Origin: Nostoc piscinale CENA21
GTDB taxonomy: Bacteria > Cyanobacteriota > Cyanobacteriia > Cyanobacteriales > Nostocaceae
Reading direction: 5' to 3'
DNA: 64,000 bases
Assembly (NCBI RefSeq): GCF_001298445.1
Contig: NZ_CP012036.1
Location: forward strand, 3,749,351 to 3,813,350
The notes under the pieces: generated by a model
The model's input: the letters and a program-made list of their open reading frames with translations, nothing else
The model's database searches: none
Told to the model about the DNA's origin: nothing
Made by a program: the position numbers and the translations under genes
In this document: positions 34,613-44,099 of the stretch, one piece after another
Position numbering within the stretch: position 1 is the stretch's first letter
Layout of the letters: each line of letters begins with the position of its first letter

Positions 34613-35418
34613 CCACCCGATTGAGTATAAATCTGCAATGCAGTCCGCCAAACCAAATAACCGGCAGGACTGAGATGTAACCCATCTGTGGAAAGTTCTG
34701 GACGGAGATTACCTTGTTGATTAGCAAATAAGGAATATAAATCGAGATATTTTGCTTTGCGTCTAGCGGCTATGCGTTGTAATTGTTCATTTAATTGGCG
34801 AATGCGACTATTGGGAATAGTTAAAAGTTTGTCTCGCCCTTCCCAAGTGGCTTCTTCTGCGCCATGTGGCAAAATCGACTGAACAACAATTTGGGCTGTG
34901 GGATGAGTTTTGCGGAGATATCTGATAATTTGCCGCAGATTCTCTAAAATCACTTCATCACTCTCTCCCCGAATGAGGTCATTAATGCCAATCATGACAA
35001 AAATCACCTCTGGTTTAGTGCTATCAAATATATCTAATCTTTTTAAGAGTCCTGTGCTGTTTTCGCCAGAAATTGCTTGATTCAGCCAATATCGATTTTC
35101 TGGTAATAATTCTGTGGGGAACCAGAGACTGATAGAATCTCCTACCAAGATACTTAAATGCTCAGGATTTTTCTCAGTCGCAGCTTGAGCTTCTTGTTTA
35201 AGAATATCTAACCACTGTTGGTAATTAAGTTGATGATGACGGCCTAACTCTGGTGCGACAGTTTGGGATGTATTTGTTTGTTGTGACGGCGAACTACCAA
35301 AAACAGCGGTCAATCTCTGCTGTTGCAAAATTAGCAGGATGACCGCCAACATCAGTATGCCGTTGGTTGCCAACGATAACAATGCCCAAATGGGGAAGGT
35401 TTTTGCAGAAGTGGTCAC
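34606..35418 (-). CDS. SGNH/GDSL-type hydrolase, membrane-anchored
   Basis: A 270-residue protein. A single N-terminal transmembrane segment (WALLSLATNGILMLAVILLI) precedes the SGNH domain: ILVGDSISLWFP (block I, catalytic Ser), AISGENSTGLLKRLD (block II Gly), MIGINDLIRGES (block III Asn) and LSTDGLHLSPAGYLVWRTAL (block V, Asp-x-x-His). It is thus an esterase, lipase or acetyl hydrolase working outside the cytoplasmic membrane; the substrate is unknown. Comparable Nostocales proteins have the same DGLHLSPAGY end. Promoter and start look normal; an extra C-terminal STRR-rich spacer separates it from ispH. Confidence 0.88.
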   Translation of the reverse strand: MTTSAKTFPIWALLSLATNGILMLAVILLILQQQRLTAVFGSSPSQQTNTSQTVAPELGRHHQLNYQQWLDILKQEAQAATEKNPEHLSILVGDSISLWFPTELLPENRYWLNQAISGENSTGLLKRLDIFDSTKPEVIFVMIGINDLIRGESDEVILENLRQIIRYLRKTHPTAQIVVQSILPHGAEEATWEGRDKLLTIPNSRIRQLNEQLQRIAARRKAKYLDLYSLFANQQGNLRPELSTDGLHLSPAGYLVWRTALQIYTQSGGE

Positions 35419-35624
35419 GACTAGCGAAATTTGCCAATAATTTGACTCAAATTTTACCCGCTAGTTCGCAAAAGTCACACTATCTTTAGTAATTGCTTTT
35501 ACATTGACCACTATCGGCATAGTATGGTAACTGGCTTCGAGGTAGAGCGGAGGGAAAAGATTCTCCCCCTTGCACCCTGCTCCCTGCTAAGTCTACAAAT
35601 CCATGTTGGATTGCTGCTGGAGAA

Positions 35625-37044
35625 TTAAGTAATAGGTCTATCTCCACCAAATTCAGAGTTGTAACCTTCTTCACCGTGTTCGTTGATATCCAAGCCTTGA
35701 ATTTCCGCTTCTTCTTTAACGCGCAAACCAACGGTAGCATCGATTACTTTGAGAATAATAAAAGTACCAACTGCGGCGATCGCATAAGCAACTACAATTG
35801 CTGCTATTTCTACTCCTAGTTCTGCAAAGTTACCTTTCAGTACACCATCTTTACCGCCGCCATTGACTTGGGTAGTGGCAAAGATAGCAGTCAAAATTGC
35901 TCCAACTGTACCACCTACACCATGTACAGGATATGTATCTAAGGCATCGTCCACTTGGAATTTATGTTTGAAACTCACCGCATAAAAGCAAACAAAAGAG
36001 GTAATAAAACCAATTAAAATCGATGCCAAAGGAGTGACAAATCCGGCGGCTGGAGTAATACCAACCAGACCTGCAACTGCACCTGTGGCTGCACCTACGG
36101 CTGTGGGTTTACCTCGTAGTACTGCTTCTAAAATTAGCCACATCAAAGCAGCAGCAGCAGCAGAGGTATTAGTAGCAACAAAAGCAGTGGTCGCTAGGTT
36201 TGTTACTACATCACCAGAAGTTCCACTAGCAACAGATAAAGCACTACCAGCATTGAAGCCAAACCAACCAAACCACAGCAAGCCAGCACCTAACAAGATA
36301 AAAGGCACGTTGTGAGGTGGGCTGAGGCGGTCGGGGTGAGTTTTGCGGGGGCCAAGAACAATTGCAGCTACTAATGCTGATACACCAGAACTAATGTGAA
36401 CGACTGTACCACCAGCAAAGTCAAGAGCGCCTAAACCACCGTATAAGCCGAGGAATCCACCTTTAGCCCAAACCATGTGAGCAAGAGGACTGTAAACAAA
36501 GGTTGACCACAGCAAGACAAACAAACTGTAGGCGCGGAAACTCATCCGTTCCGCGATCGCCCCAGAAATCAAGGCTGGGGTGATAATGGCAAACATGGCT
36601 TGATAAATCATGTATGCCTGATGGGGAATTGTCCCAGCATAAGAAACTACGTCTTGTGGTTCAGAACCTTGGAGATAATTCGTTGTTTCTAACCCGACAC
36701 CGTTTAACCCCAGCCATTGCAAACCCCCGATAATCGCGTTTCCTGGAGCAAAAGCCAAGCTATAGCCCCACAAAACCCAGGTAACACCCACAATGGCCAT
36801 CAACACAAAGCTCATCATCAAGGTGTTGAGGATATTGCGCGATCGCACAAATCCACCGTAAAAAAAACGCTAATCCTGGTGTCATCAACAAAACTAGTGC
36901 TGATGATACCAGCATAAAAGCTGTATCTCCTGTATCAGCCGCAGGTGGTGTGGCTGCTGATGTTTGGGCATAAGCACTACCCATGAGCGGCAATCCTAAC
37001 AGGAATATAGTAAGAGCCGCGATCGTGAAAACTTTCTTCAACAC
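35625..37044 (-). pseudogene. amt: ammonium transporter (Amt), split by an A-run frameshift
   Basis: The 5' ORF (36760-37044) opens with a GTG start behind AAGGGG and a signal peptide (IAALTIFLLGLPLMGSAYAQ) and the first Amt segment ALVLLMTPGLAFF. The second ORF continues RSRNILNTLMMSFVLMAIVG. Between them lies A8 on the plus strand (36860-36867); seven restores AFFYGGFVRSRN, the conserved Amt motif, and a 472-residue transporter. Later motifs are SALVAAIVLGPRK, PHNVPFILLGAGLLWFGWFG, FNAGSALSV (pore His and Gly) and DTYPVHGVGGTVGAIL. It takes up NH4+ or recycles leaked ammonia. An NtcA-type site lies 40 bases upstream, fitting nitrogen control. A second amt gene lies downstream on the same strand. 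Confidence 0.88.
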
Positions 37045-37082
37045 TTATTTCTGTCCCCTTCTCTCATAAATCAAGATTTTGT

Positions 37083-37096
37083 GTATACTTAAATAC
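37083..37096 (-). promoter_or_regulatory. NtcA-binding site before amt
   Basis: GTATACTTAAATAC fits GTA-N8-TAC exactly and is near-palindromic. NtcA is the cyanobacterial Crp-type regulator of nitrogen genes that responds to 2-oxoglutarate. It ends 39 bases before the amt start, consistent with an activated promoter, though I did not find a perfect -10 box at the usual distance. Confidence 0.65.
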
Positions 37097-37337
37097 ATTT
37101 CATGCTTTTTTGCAACTGTTTTTTGTCGTGAAAGATACTCAACAGAATTTATTTTTAAAAGATTAACAAAAATATAATCCTTGTGATAGTTGATCAGACA
37201 TTAATTAATGTGTATCCAAGAAAATCTGACATTTTTGTTCAAGTCACTATATTTCTGTTTGGATGTAAAAAAACTTAACAATTTGAATTAGCATCTTCAG
37301 CACAGAATCAGTAAACAATTCACAAGAGGAATTGCAC
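37097..37337. other. amt upstream region
   Basis: About 240 AT-rich bases containing only the promoter for the first amt gene and a spacer to YnfA; no other gene seen. Confidence 0.5.
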
Positions 37338-37661
37338 TTAATTCCGAGGTGCGAACATGATAATTAGGACACTAAGTAATGCAACAAAAGTCCCAATCAA
37401 GTCATAATTATCGGGTGTAACTTTATCTACTCGCCAACCCCAAAGCATTGCCATAACAATAAACACGCCACCATAAGCCGCATAAACTCGCCCAAAATTT
37501 GCAGGTTGAAAAGTAGAAATTACGCCATATACAACTAAAGTAATTCCACCCAAAATTCCTAACCAAAATGACTGGCCTTGTCTTAACCACAACCAGATGA
37601 GATAACAGCCTCCTAGTTCAAATAAACCAGTCCAAACAAAATATATTAGAGATTTAATCAT
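37338..37661 (-). CDS. YnfA family small membrane protein
   Basis: A 107-residue protein with four membrane segments: LIYFVWTGLFELGGCYLIWL (with the Glu and Gly characteristic of SMR-like folds), WLGILGGITLVVYGVIST, FVIVMAMLWGW-type and LIGTFVALLSVLIIMFAP. This is the UPF0060/YnfA family, distantly related to small multidrug resistance exporters. The function in cyanobacteria is unknown; it may export cationic or toxic compounds. It lies between the two amt genes on the same strand, but no functional link to nitrogen is established. Confidence 0.9.
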   Translation of the reverse strand: MIKSLIYFVWTGLFELGGCYLIWLWLRQGQSFWLGILGGITLVVYGVISTFQPANFGRVYAAYGGVFIVMAMLWGWRVDKVTPDNYDLIGTFVALLSVLIIMFAPRN

Positions 37662-37864
37662 TATCCAAAACTCAAATATTAAGCTGTAACCCGTAATTTA
37701 TATGAACAATAAAGATAAGGCAGACAAGGAAGAGAGATTTTAGGATTGCTATATTATCTATCACCTGTAACCTGTAACCTATCACCTGATAATAAGTAAA
37801 AAACCACCCACTAAAAATTTTAGGAGTGGATATTAGTCAGCAATAAGATGAGAAATGTAGAGAC

Positions 37865-39481
37865 TTACAAGGTACTTGGTAAATCACCACCTGATGAAAT
37901 TTCTCCAGAACTTGGCCCTTCCGAAAAACCACTAGGACTAGCTTCTTTCAAAAATCCACTGTAAGCTTCCATACCGTGTTCACCGATATCTAAGCCTTCT
38001 AATTCTTCTTCTCTGGTGACTCTAATACCTAAAGTTGCTTTCAGCACTAACCAGAAGATGGTGCTAAGAAGAACAGTCATTCCCCCAACAGCAAGAATAC
38101 CAATTATCTGGGGTATTAATGTGCCGAAACCACCGCCAGCGAATAAACCATGTGGGCCGACTGGTTTACCTGCTAGGTCAACCATCCAAGGATAACCACC
38201 AGGGCCGACAGCAAATAAACCAACGCAAAGAGTTCCCCAAATACCGCAAACAAGGTGAACTGAGGTAGCACCTACAGGGTCATCAATGCCGAGTTTGTCA
38301 AAAAATGGCACAGAGAAAACTACTAAAATACCAGCAATCAAGCCAATAACGATGGAACTAGGAATGCTGACGTAAGCACAAGAAGCGGTAATACCCACCA
38401 AACCAGCCAAGATTCCGTTAATAATCATCGACAAGTCTGGCTTACCCAAGTACACCCAAGCCACAACAGTAGCAGCAATTCCACCAACTGCGCCCGCCAT
38501 GTTGGTTGTTAAAGCAATGTGAGTGATTGCATTGGGGTCAGCCGCCATTACAGAACCAGGGTTGAATCCAAACCAGCCCAACCACAAAATCAAGCAACCC
38601 AAAGTAGCAATACTCATATTGTGGCCAGGGAGAGCCACTGCTTGCTTATCTTGATATTTTCCAATGCGTGGCCCTAAAAATGCTGCTCCCATCAATGCAG
38701 CCCAACCACCAACTGAGTGAACGACAGTAGAACCAGCAAAATCCCAAAAACCCATATCTGCCAGCCAGCCAGCGCCCCAAATCCAGTGTCCAGTAATGGG
38801 GTAGGCAATACCGACGAGTAATAAGCTGAAAACTAAGAAGTCTACAAACTTAATCCGTTCTGCAACAGCACCAGACACAATTGTGGCTGCTGTTCCAGCA
38901 AACACTAGCTGGAATAAGAACTTAGCCGCTAAAGGAACGCCTGTCCAATTCAGGGCGCTAAATACTCCTTGATAAGCATCGCCAGTGGCAGGGCTGTTAT
39001 CTGCACCTGCTAAAAATAAACCACTGAGTCCGATGAAGTCATTGCCATCGCCAAACATTAAACCAAAACCGATCGCCCAAAATGCTACGGTCGATAAGGC
39101 AAATACAATTAAGTTTTTGGCAAGAACGTTAACGGCGTTTTTCTGACGGCAAAAGCCGGTTTCTAACATACAGAAACCGGCGTTCATGAAGAATACTAAA
39201 AAGGCAGCGATCGCCACCCATAATGTATCAAGTGCAATTTTTAAATCTGCTGTTGTTGGCCCCGCAGGCGCTGGAGTTTGGGCAACCGCTACATAACTCC
39301 ATCCCAAAACAATTAAACAAGCTAAAGGTAAACAAGCTCGCCAACTGGGAGACAGCCGCTTAATTGCTAAATTTAACTGCTTGACTTTTGAGTTAAATCC
39401 TGTATTTTTAGAGTAATTTCTGGCCGATGATCGCCTGATTTTTATTTTTGATTTTTGTCTTTGCATGAGTTTGAACCTCAC
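37865..39481 (-). CDS. amt: ammonium transporter (Amt family)
   Basis: A 538-residue protein, intact, with an unusually long hydrophilic N-terminus (about 60 residues, MRFKLMQRQKSKIKIRRSSA) before a signal-like hydrophobic run (ACLPLACLIVLGWSYVAVAQ) ending in AQTPAPAG. Amt motifs: NAGFCMLETGFCRQKNAVNV, TGHWIWGAGWLADMGFWDFA, GSTVVHSVGGWAALMGA and PVGATSVHLVCGIWGTLCVG. The last contains the pore-lining His. Twin-His and Phe-gate positions look conserved. The C-terminal tail GLDIGEHGMEAYSG is the regulatory helix for GlnK/PII binding. It is a possible second copy of the gene upstream, probably also nitrogen-responsive. Confidence 0.92.
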   Translation of the reverse strand: MRFKLMQRQKSKIKIRRSSARNYSKNTGFNSKVKQLNLAIKRLSPSWRACLPLACLIVLGWSYVAVAQTPAPAGPTTADLKIALDTLWVAIAAFLVFFMNAGFCMLETGFCRQKNAVNVLAKNLIVFALSTVAFWAIGFGLMFGDGNDFIGLSGLFLAGADNSPATGDAYQGVFSALNWTGVPLAAKFLFQLVFAGTAATIVSGAVAERIKFVDFLVFSLLLVGIAYPITGHWIWGAGWLADMGFWDFAGSTVVHSVGGWAALMGAAFLGPRIGKYQDKQAVALPGHNMSIATLGCLILWLGWFGFNPGSVMAADPNAITHIALTTNMAGAVGGIAATVVAWVYLGKPDLSMIINGILAGLVGITASCAYVSIPSSIVIGLIAGILVVFSVPFFDKLGIDDPVGATSVHLVCGIWGTLCVGLFAVGPGGYPWMVDLAGKPVGPHGLFAGGGFGTLIPQIIGILAVGGMTVLLSTIFWLVLKATLGIRVTREEELEGLDIGEHGMEAYSGFLKEASPSGFSEGPSSGEISSGGDLPSTL

Positions 39482-40337
39482 CCTCCAAACTGTCCTGAAA
39501 GGAAAAACATCTAGAGCAAAAAACTAATACTCTCAGTCAAAAGTAGTGGTTTTTGATCCGAATCTTTAAACCACTTGTTTCCACGCCAGAAAGCCAAACA
39601 ACCCAAGCATGAGTTTAGAAGTTTTCCTAAACTCGTTGTAAATATTTTTTGCTGTTATCCTTAAGAAATTATTATGTATTATCCGCAACCGTCAAGTGTT
39701 CTTCACCTAATCTTTAATCTTGAATTATCATGTTTGACGTGCTTAATTGCTGGCAGTTGTCAACACAATGGTTGCCAGAAAATATGCCTACATTAACACA
39801 TCATTTGCATAATACATTCAGATAATGGTGACCATACTAATGTGAAGTTCTCAAAAATCACATAACAGAAATTCTGCAAACCCTACTTGTTCTAAACATT
39901 GCTGAACTCACAAATAAATTTGATTGATTTTCTATTTATCAAAATTGCAATTCTGTATATTTAGATACTGTTTCTCCAAGCTTGTGTTTTTTACTACGCT
40001 AAAAGAAATGAAAGTAAAAACCACATCCTTTACAGGGATTGGATTTATCCTCTTCGATAAAGAAAATCCTCGAATAATATTAAATTTTTATAAAAAAAAT
40101 TAATTGATTGTTACTTACTCAGTGGAGTGACAATCATCACCGAAGAGGACAAGGAGCAGGGAGCGGGGAGTAAGGGGGAGAATATTTCCCAATTCCTCCT
40201 GCACCCTGCACAAGAGCTAGGTCTACACAGAAATATTGGGTTAGTAAACTGCTAGGGCGTTCATTTGGGATAGAGTACAAGATCCGTCTCAGACTATCCC
40301 CCTTGCTTCCTACTCCCCTGCCTCTTTTGACCTGCGG
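39482..40337. other. intergenic region between the second amt and purE
   Basis: 850 bases. It has a hairpin GAGTTTAG/CTAAACTC (39611-39634), AT-rich regulatory sequence for the second amt gene, and C-rich repeat units at 40140-40325. GTATTATCCGCAAC (about 39677) is one base off an NtcA box. Confidence 0.5.
40145..40330. repeat. heptamer/C-rich spacer repeats
   Basis: GAGCAGGGAGCGGGGAGTAA and CTCCTGCACCCTGCACAAG units plus CCCCCTTGCTTCCTACTCCC. Non-coding spacer. Confidence 0.5.
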
Positions 40338-40856
40338 TTAAAGTTCTTCTTTGAGATATTGTTCATAACCTAGCTGTGCTAATTTTGCTTGCTTGTTCAT
40401 CACCAATTCACAGAGAGATTGGCGGTATTGCTGTACTTTGGCAAATAATTCTGGTTGGTGAGTAGCTAAAATCTGCACAGCTAACAGCCCAGCATTCTTC
40501 GCATTCCCAATGGCAACTGTGGCCACGGGGATACCGGCTGGCATTTGGACAATAGAATATAAAGAATCAACGCCTTGCAAATTGCGGGTAGCCACAGGTA
40601 CGCCAATTACTGGCAAAGCTGTAAGAGAAGCTACCATACCAGGGAGATGCGCTGCGCCACCAGCACCGGCGATAATCACCTTAAGACCCCTTTCATGGGC
40701 GGTTTGGGCATACTGCACCATACGTTCTGGGGTACGGTGGGCAGAAACTATAGCCACTTCCGTTTCTAGACCAAACTCTGTGCAAACTGCGATCGCATCT
40801 TTCATAGTGGGCAAATCAGAGTCGCTGCCCATGATAATACCGACAAGGGGAGACAT
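40338..40856 (-). CDS. purE: 5-(carboxyamino)imidazole ribonucleotide mutase
   Basis: A 172-residue class I PurE that converts N5-CAIR to CAIR in purine biosynthesis. VGIIMGSDSDLPTMKDAIAV contains the phosphate-binding Ser-Asp-Ser motif. VSAHRTPERMVQYAQTAHER (catalytic His), AGAGGAAHLPGMVASLTALP and GVPVATRNLQGVDSLYSIVQ follow, then MPAGIPVATVAIGNAKNAGL. All catalytic residues appear present and length is normal. It is divergent from nagA with about 100 bases between, so the promoters share that space. A purK partner is not in this window. Confidence 0.95.
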   Translation of the reverse strand: MSPLVGIIMGSDSDLPTMKDAIAVCTEFGLETEVAIVSAHRTPERMVQYAQTAHERGLKVIIAGAGGAAHLPGMVASLTALPVIGVPVATRNLQGVDSLYSIVQMPAGIPVATVAIGNAKNAGLLAVQILATHQPELFAKVQQYRQSLCELVMNKQAKLAQLGYEQYLKEEL

Positions 40857-40954
40857 AGAATTTTTGATTTTTGATTTGGGATTTTCGATTAAAGGCTGAT
40901 TGCGAGATTTACAATCGTGTCAGACTTAGACTTAGCTACTTTCAGTCCAAGGTG

Positions 40955-42124
40955 ATGACCCAAGCAACACACAAACCCATCGCTTCAAATGTAGATATTA
41001 TCAATGCGCGTGTACCTGGTTATCAAGATTTACAGATGCTCTTAGTGAATCACGAAGGTGTGATTGAACAAATCTTGCCAATGGGTACGGTATTCAAACG
41101 AATTCCACCACCGGATTTACAAACATGGGATGTAGCTGGTGATTGGATTTCATTAGGCGGTGTTGATTTACAGATTAATGGGGCGCTAGGCTTGGCGTTT
41201 ACCGAATTAACACCAGATAACGCGGCAATGTTGCCGAAAATTTCGCAATATTTGTGGGATGCTGGTGTGGATGCTTATTTACCAACCTTAGTCACCACTT
41301 CCATCGAAAATATTCAGCGATCGCTGGCCATTATTGCTGATTTTGCTGCTCGTTCCACAACGGGGGCGAAAATTCTCGGTGTACATTTAGAAGGGCCATT
41401 TTTGAATTATGGTAAGCGTGGCGCACATCCAGCCGAATATCTCTTACCCCTGACAATTGAGGAAGTCAAACGGGTATTAGGCAATTATGCCTCTATTGTC
41501 AAAATTATTACCTTAGCACCAGAATTAGATCCCGGTGGTGAAGTCATAGCATATTTGCGTTCTTTGGATATCACCGTCAGTTTAGGACATTCTCAGGCAA
41601 CTGCCGACCAAGCCCAACAAGCCTTTGATTTGGGTGCAACGATGGTAACTCATGCCTTTAACGCTATGCCACCTTTACATCACCGCGAACCGGGATTATT
41701 AGGGGCAGCAATTACCAATCCCAATGTTATGTGTGGTTTGATTGCCGATGGGCAACATGTCGCGCCGACAATGCTAAAAATTCTCTTGCGGGCGACTCAA
41801 GAACTATTCTTAGTCAGTGATGCCCTAGCACCTCTGGGGCTACCTGATGGGATATATCCTTGGGACAGCCGCCACATTGAAGTGAAAAACGGTACAGCCC
41901 GGTTACTAGATGGAACATTGACAGGCACGACTTTGCCGTTATTCGTGGGAGTACAGAATTTATTGAAATGGGGAATCTGTGATCTAGAAAGAGCGATCGC
42001 TTTAGCTACTAATGCCCCCAGAAAAGCCATGAATCTACCTGTAATTTCTCCAGGGCAACCTGCTAATTTATTACGCTGGCATTGGGATGAAACTACCAAA
42101 GAACTAACTTGGCAGCGACTATAG
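40955..42124 (+). CDS. nagA: N-acetylglucosamine-6-phosphate deacetylase
   Basis: 389 residues from ATG 40955; an upstream TTG frame (40871) has no homologous look. The amidohydrolase motifs are GGVDLQINGALG (metal-binding HxN-like variant), ILGVHLEGPFLNYGKRGAHP (metal Glu and substrate), TVSLGHSQATADQAQQAFDL (metal His), VTHAFNAMPPLHHREPG (metal His) and LVSDALAPLGLPDG (catalytic Asp). It removes acetate from GlcNAc-6-P so the amino sugar can enter glycolysis or be recycled to cell wall. Divergent from purE. Confidence 0.93.
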   Translation: MTQATHKPIASNVDIINARVPGYQDLQMLLVNHEGVIEQILPMGTVFKRIPPPDLQTWDVAGDWISLGGVDLQINGALGLAFTELTPDNAAMLPKISQYLWDAGVDAYLPTLVTTSIENIQRSLAIIADFAARSTTGAKILGVHLEGPFLNYGKRGAHPAEYLLPLTIEEVKRVLGNYASIVKIITLAPELDPGGEVIAYLRSLDITVSLGHSQATADQAQQAFDLGATMVTHAFNAMPPLHHREPGLLGAAITNPNVMCGLIADGQHVAPTMLKILLRATQELFLVSDALAPLGLPDGIYPWDSRHIEVKNGTARLLDGTLTGTTLPLFVGVQNLLKWGICDLERAIALATNAPRKAMNLPVISPGQPANLLRWHWDETTKELTWQRL

Positions 42125-42407
42125 GCAGAGGCAAGTTGTTGAACATTTAAGAAAGCACATTGAGGCCGCAAGGGGGCAGGGTGCAGGGTGCAAGGGAGAT
42201 GGTTTGAAGTTCTTGTTAGCATATCCCCACTCCTGTATGGGCAGGTTAATGAAGAATTTCGTCTATAGCAATCCTAAATGATTTATCAACATCTCTCTCC
42301 CTTGTCTACCCTGTCTACCTTGTCTTTTTGTCTTTGTTGTTCACATATCAACTAGGACTGCTATATCCACAGATTGATTGACTGAACCCGCCCCTACATA
42401 CTCCCAT

Positions 42408-42455
42408 AAAAAAAAGAGTGGGAGGAGGCATACCAATCGCCTCATTCTCCCACTC
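42408..42455 (-). terminator. strong intrinsic terminator, minus strand
   Basis: GAGTGGGAG/CTCCCACTC with an inner AGGC/GCCT stem, followed on the minus strand by eight T. The pst operon already has its own terminator 700 bases away, so this one should end a separate short minus-strand transcript. Confidence 0.75.
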
Positions 42456-43014
42456 AACATTTGCTGCTGTAGCGTCCAGGATGATGTACAAATATTGCCT
42501 TTTTATTTAGGGGGCTAAGTTGTGCGAAAATGGCAATGTCTATACATTTTGAATCCTGGTTGCAGCAAATGTGAAGCCTGATTGATCAATGTAGATTTTG
42601 CAAATTAATTATCTATAATTTGCTATTAAGTATATATAATAATCAACAGTAAAATTGGTGGTTCATTTGCTAGGTAGACCCTGATAACAAAACCCTTGAA
42701 GTCGTTTATCTTTCATAAATTTAGCGCAGTTAATTGGGGTTATGTTGCCATTTTGGCAGGTTTTTCCGCATTATCTAAAAACTTTGAGTGTTAATCACCC
42801 CAAAGCAGCATATATCAACTTTCCTGTTGAATCAGAATCAAAATTTATGGCAACCCTACTGGGAATCAAAAACGCGATCGCCACATTTGAGATACTTTAT
42901 TAAAAGTATGTAATAGCCTACTAAACACAGTTTATAATATCAACAGATGATAAAACTGATACCGCAAACGGCTTTTCATCCTATCCCTGTAATACCAATT
43001 CACTATTCACAATG

Positions 43015-43076
43015 ACGCGACGCTCGTTCCTCGCTAACGCTTCGCTATCGCAGGCTCGCTACCGCTTCGCTAACGC
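43015..43076. repeat. CGCTAACGCTTCGCTA-type dispersed repeat
   Basis: GACGCGACGCTCGTTCCTCG and CTAACGCTTCGCTATCGCAG followed by GCTCGCTACCGCTTCGCTAA. Imperfect tandem units that can pair with themselves, common in Nostocales spacers. Confidence 0.65.
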
Positions 43077-43159
43077 AATTAAAAAACTTAGATGTAGCAA
43101 GAATTTTATGGTTTACATCTGTATCAGATTTTTCGTGAAATGGTAGAACCCGCCATAAA

Positions 43160-43194
43160 AAAAATAAAATTAGATATGCACTGCATACCTAATT
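43160..43194 (-). terminator. pst operon terminator
   Basis: AATTAGATATGCA (43168-43180) and TGCATACCTAATT (43182-43194) form a 13-bp stem with one mismatch; on the minus strand TTTTATTTTTTTTATGG follows. It lies 35 bases after the pstB stop. Confidence 0.8.
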
Positions 43195-43229
43195 ATCAAT
43201 TTGGAAAATATTAAATTGAGTGACAATAA

Positions 43230-44036
43230 TTAACCAAATCTACCGCTGACGTAATCGCGGGTATCTTCTTGCTGAGGATTATTGAAAATTACTTCTGTTG
43301 CGTCATACTCTACGAGATAACCGATACGACCGCCTGATTCTGTAGGACGCACATTGAAAAAGGCTGTTTTATCAGAAACCCGCGCTGCTTGCTGCATATT
43401 GTGGGTAACGATCACAATTGTATATTGCTCTTTCAGTTCATGAATTAGCTCTTCAACCCGCAATGTAGAGATAGGATCAAGCGCCGAGCAAGGTTCATCC
43501 ATTAAGATGATTTCTGGTTGAACTGCGATCGCTCTGGCGATACACAATCTTTGTTGTTGTCCACCAGACAAAGATAAGCCACTTTGACGGAGTTTATCTT
43601 TAACTTCATCCCACAAAGCTGCTTGTCGCAAACTCCGTTCGACTAGCTCATCCATATTACCTTTGTAACCATTAATTTTGGCACCAAAAGTAATATTGTC
43701 ATAAATTGATTTGGGGAATGGATTTGGTCTTTGAAACACCATCCCGATGCGGCGACGCACTTCTACCGGGTCAATATCAGGTGCGTATAAGTTTTTACCG
43801 TAATAAAAAACCTTACCTTCGGCTCTAAATGAATCAATTAAGTCGTTGAGACGGTTATAGCATCTGAGCAATGTACTTTTACCACAGCCAGAAGGGCCAA
43901 TAAAGGCTGTTACCTTATTTCTGGGGATATCTAGCCAAATGTTCTGTAATGCTAAGTACTTGCCGTAATAAACGTTCAGATTTTCTGTGCGTAATACGGT
44001 ATCTGTGCTATTTGCTGTGCTAATGTTAGTAGCCAT
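43230..44036 (-). CDS. pstB: phosphate ABC transporter ATP-binding protein
   Basis: 268 residues from MATNISTANSTDTV (44036); the ATG twelve codons earlier (44072) gives a repeat-like extension that I do not favour. Walker A is TAFIGPSGCGKSTLLRCYNR, the ABC signature LSLSGGQQQRLCIARAIAVQ, Walker B ILMDEPCSALDPIS and the H-loop IVTHNMQQAARVSD. It powers Pi import with PstA and PstC. It is last in the pstSCAB operon, followed by a terminator. Confidence 0.95.
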   Translation of the reverse strand: MATNISTANSTDTVLRTENLNVYYGKYLALQNIWLDIPRNKVTAFIGPSGCGKSTLLRCYNRLNDLIDSFRAEGKVFYYGKNLYAPDIDPVEVRRRIGMVFQRPNPFPKSIYDNITFGAKINGYKGNMDELVERSLRQAALWDEVKDKLRQSGLSLSGGQQQRLCIARAIAVQPEIILMDEPCSALDPISTLRVEELIHELKEQYTIVIVTHNMQQAARVSDKTAFFNVRPTESGGRIGYLVEYDATEVIFNNPQQEDTRDYVSGRFG

Positions 44037-44099
44037 AAAAGGTCTAGTGTAAGTTTTGGGATGGCAATGCAAATTGCTGTATATTTGATGTATAAGTGG

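Larger units (their letters stand above)
42125..43229. other. 1.1-kb intergenic region
   Basis: Contains C-rich repeats (42165-42330), a strong minus-strand terminator (42408-42455), about 400 bases upstream of it that could encode a minus-strand small RNA, the palindromic CGCT-rich repeat at 43015-43076, and the pst terminator. No protein gene seen. Confidence 0.55.

Noticed and set aside
39660..39720. NtcA box before the second amt gene (GTATTATCCGCAAC)
   Set aside because: The last half-site is AAC instead of TAC and the position is far from the start; kept only as a remark.
40871..40954. TTG-started extension of nagA
   Set aside because: No family likeness and no start signal; the ATG at 40955 fits.
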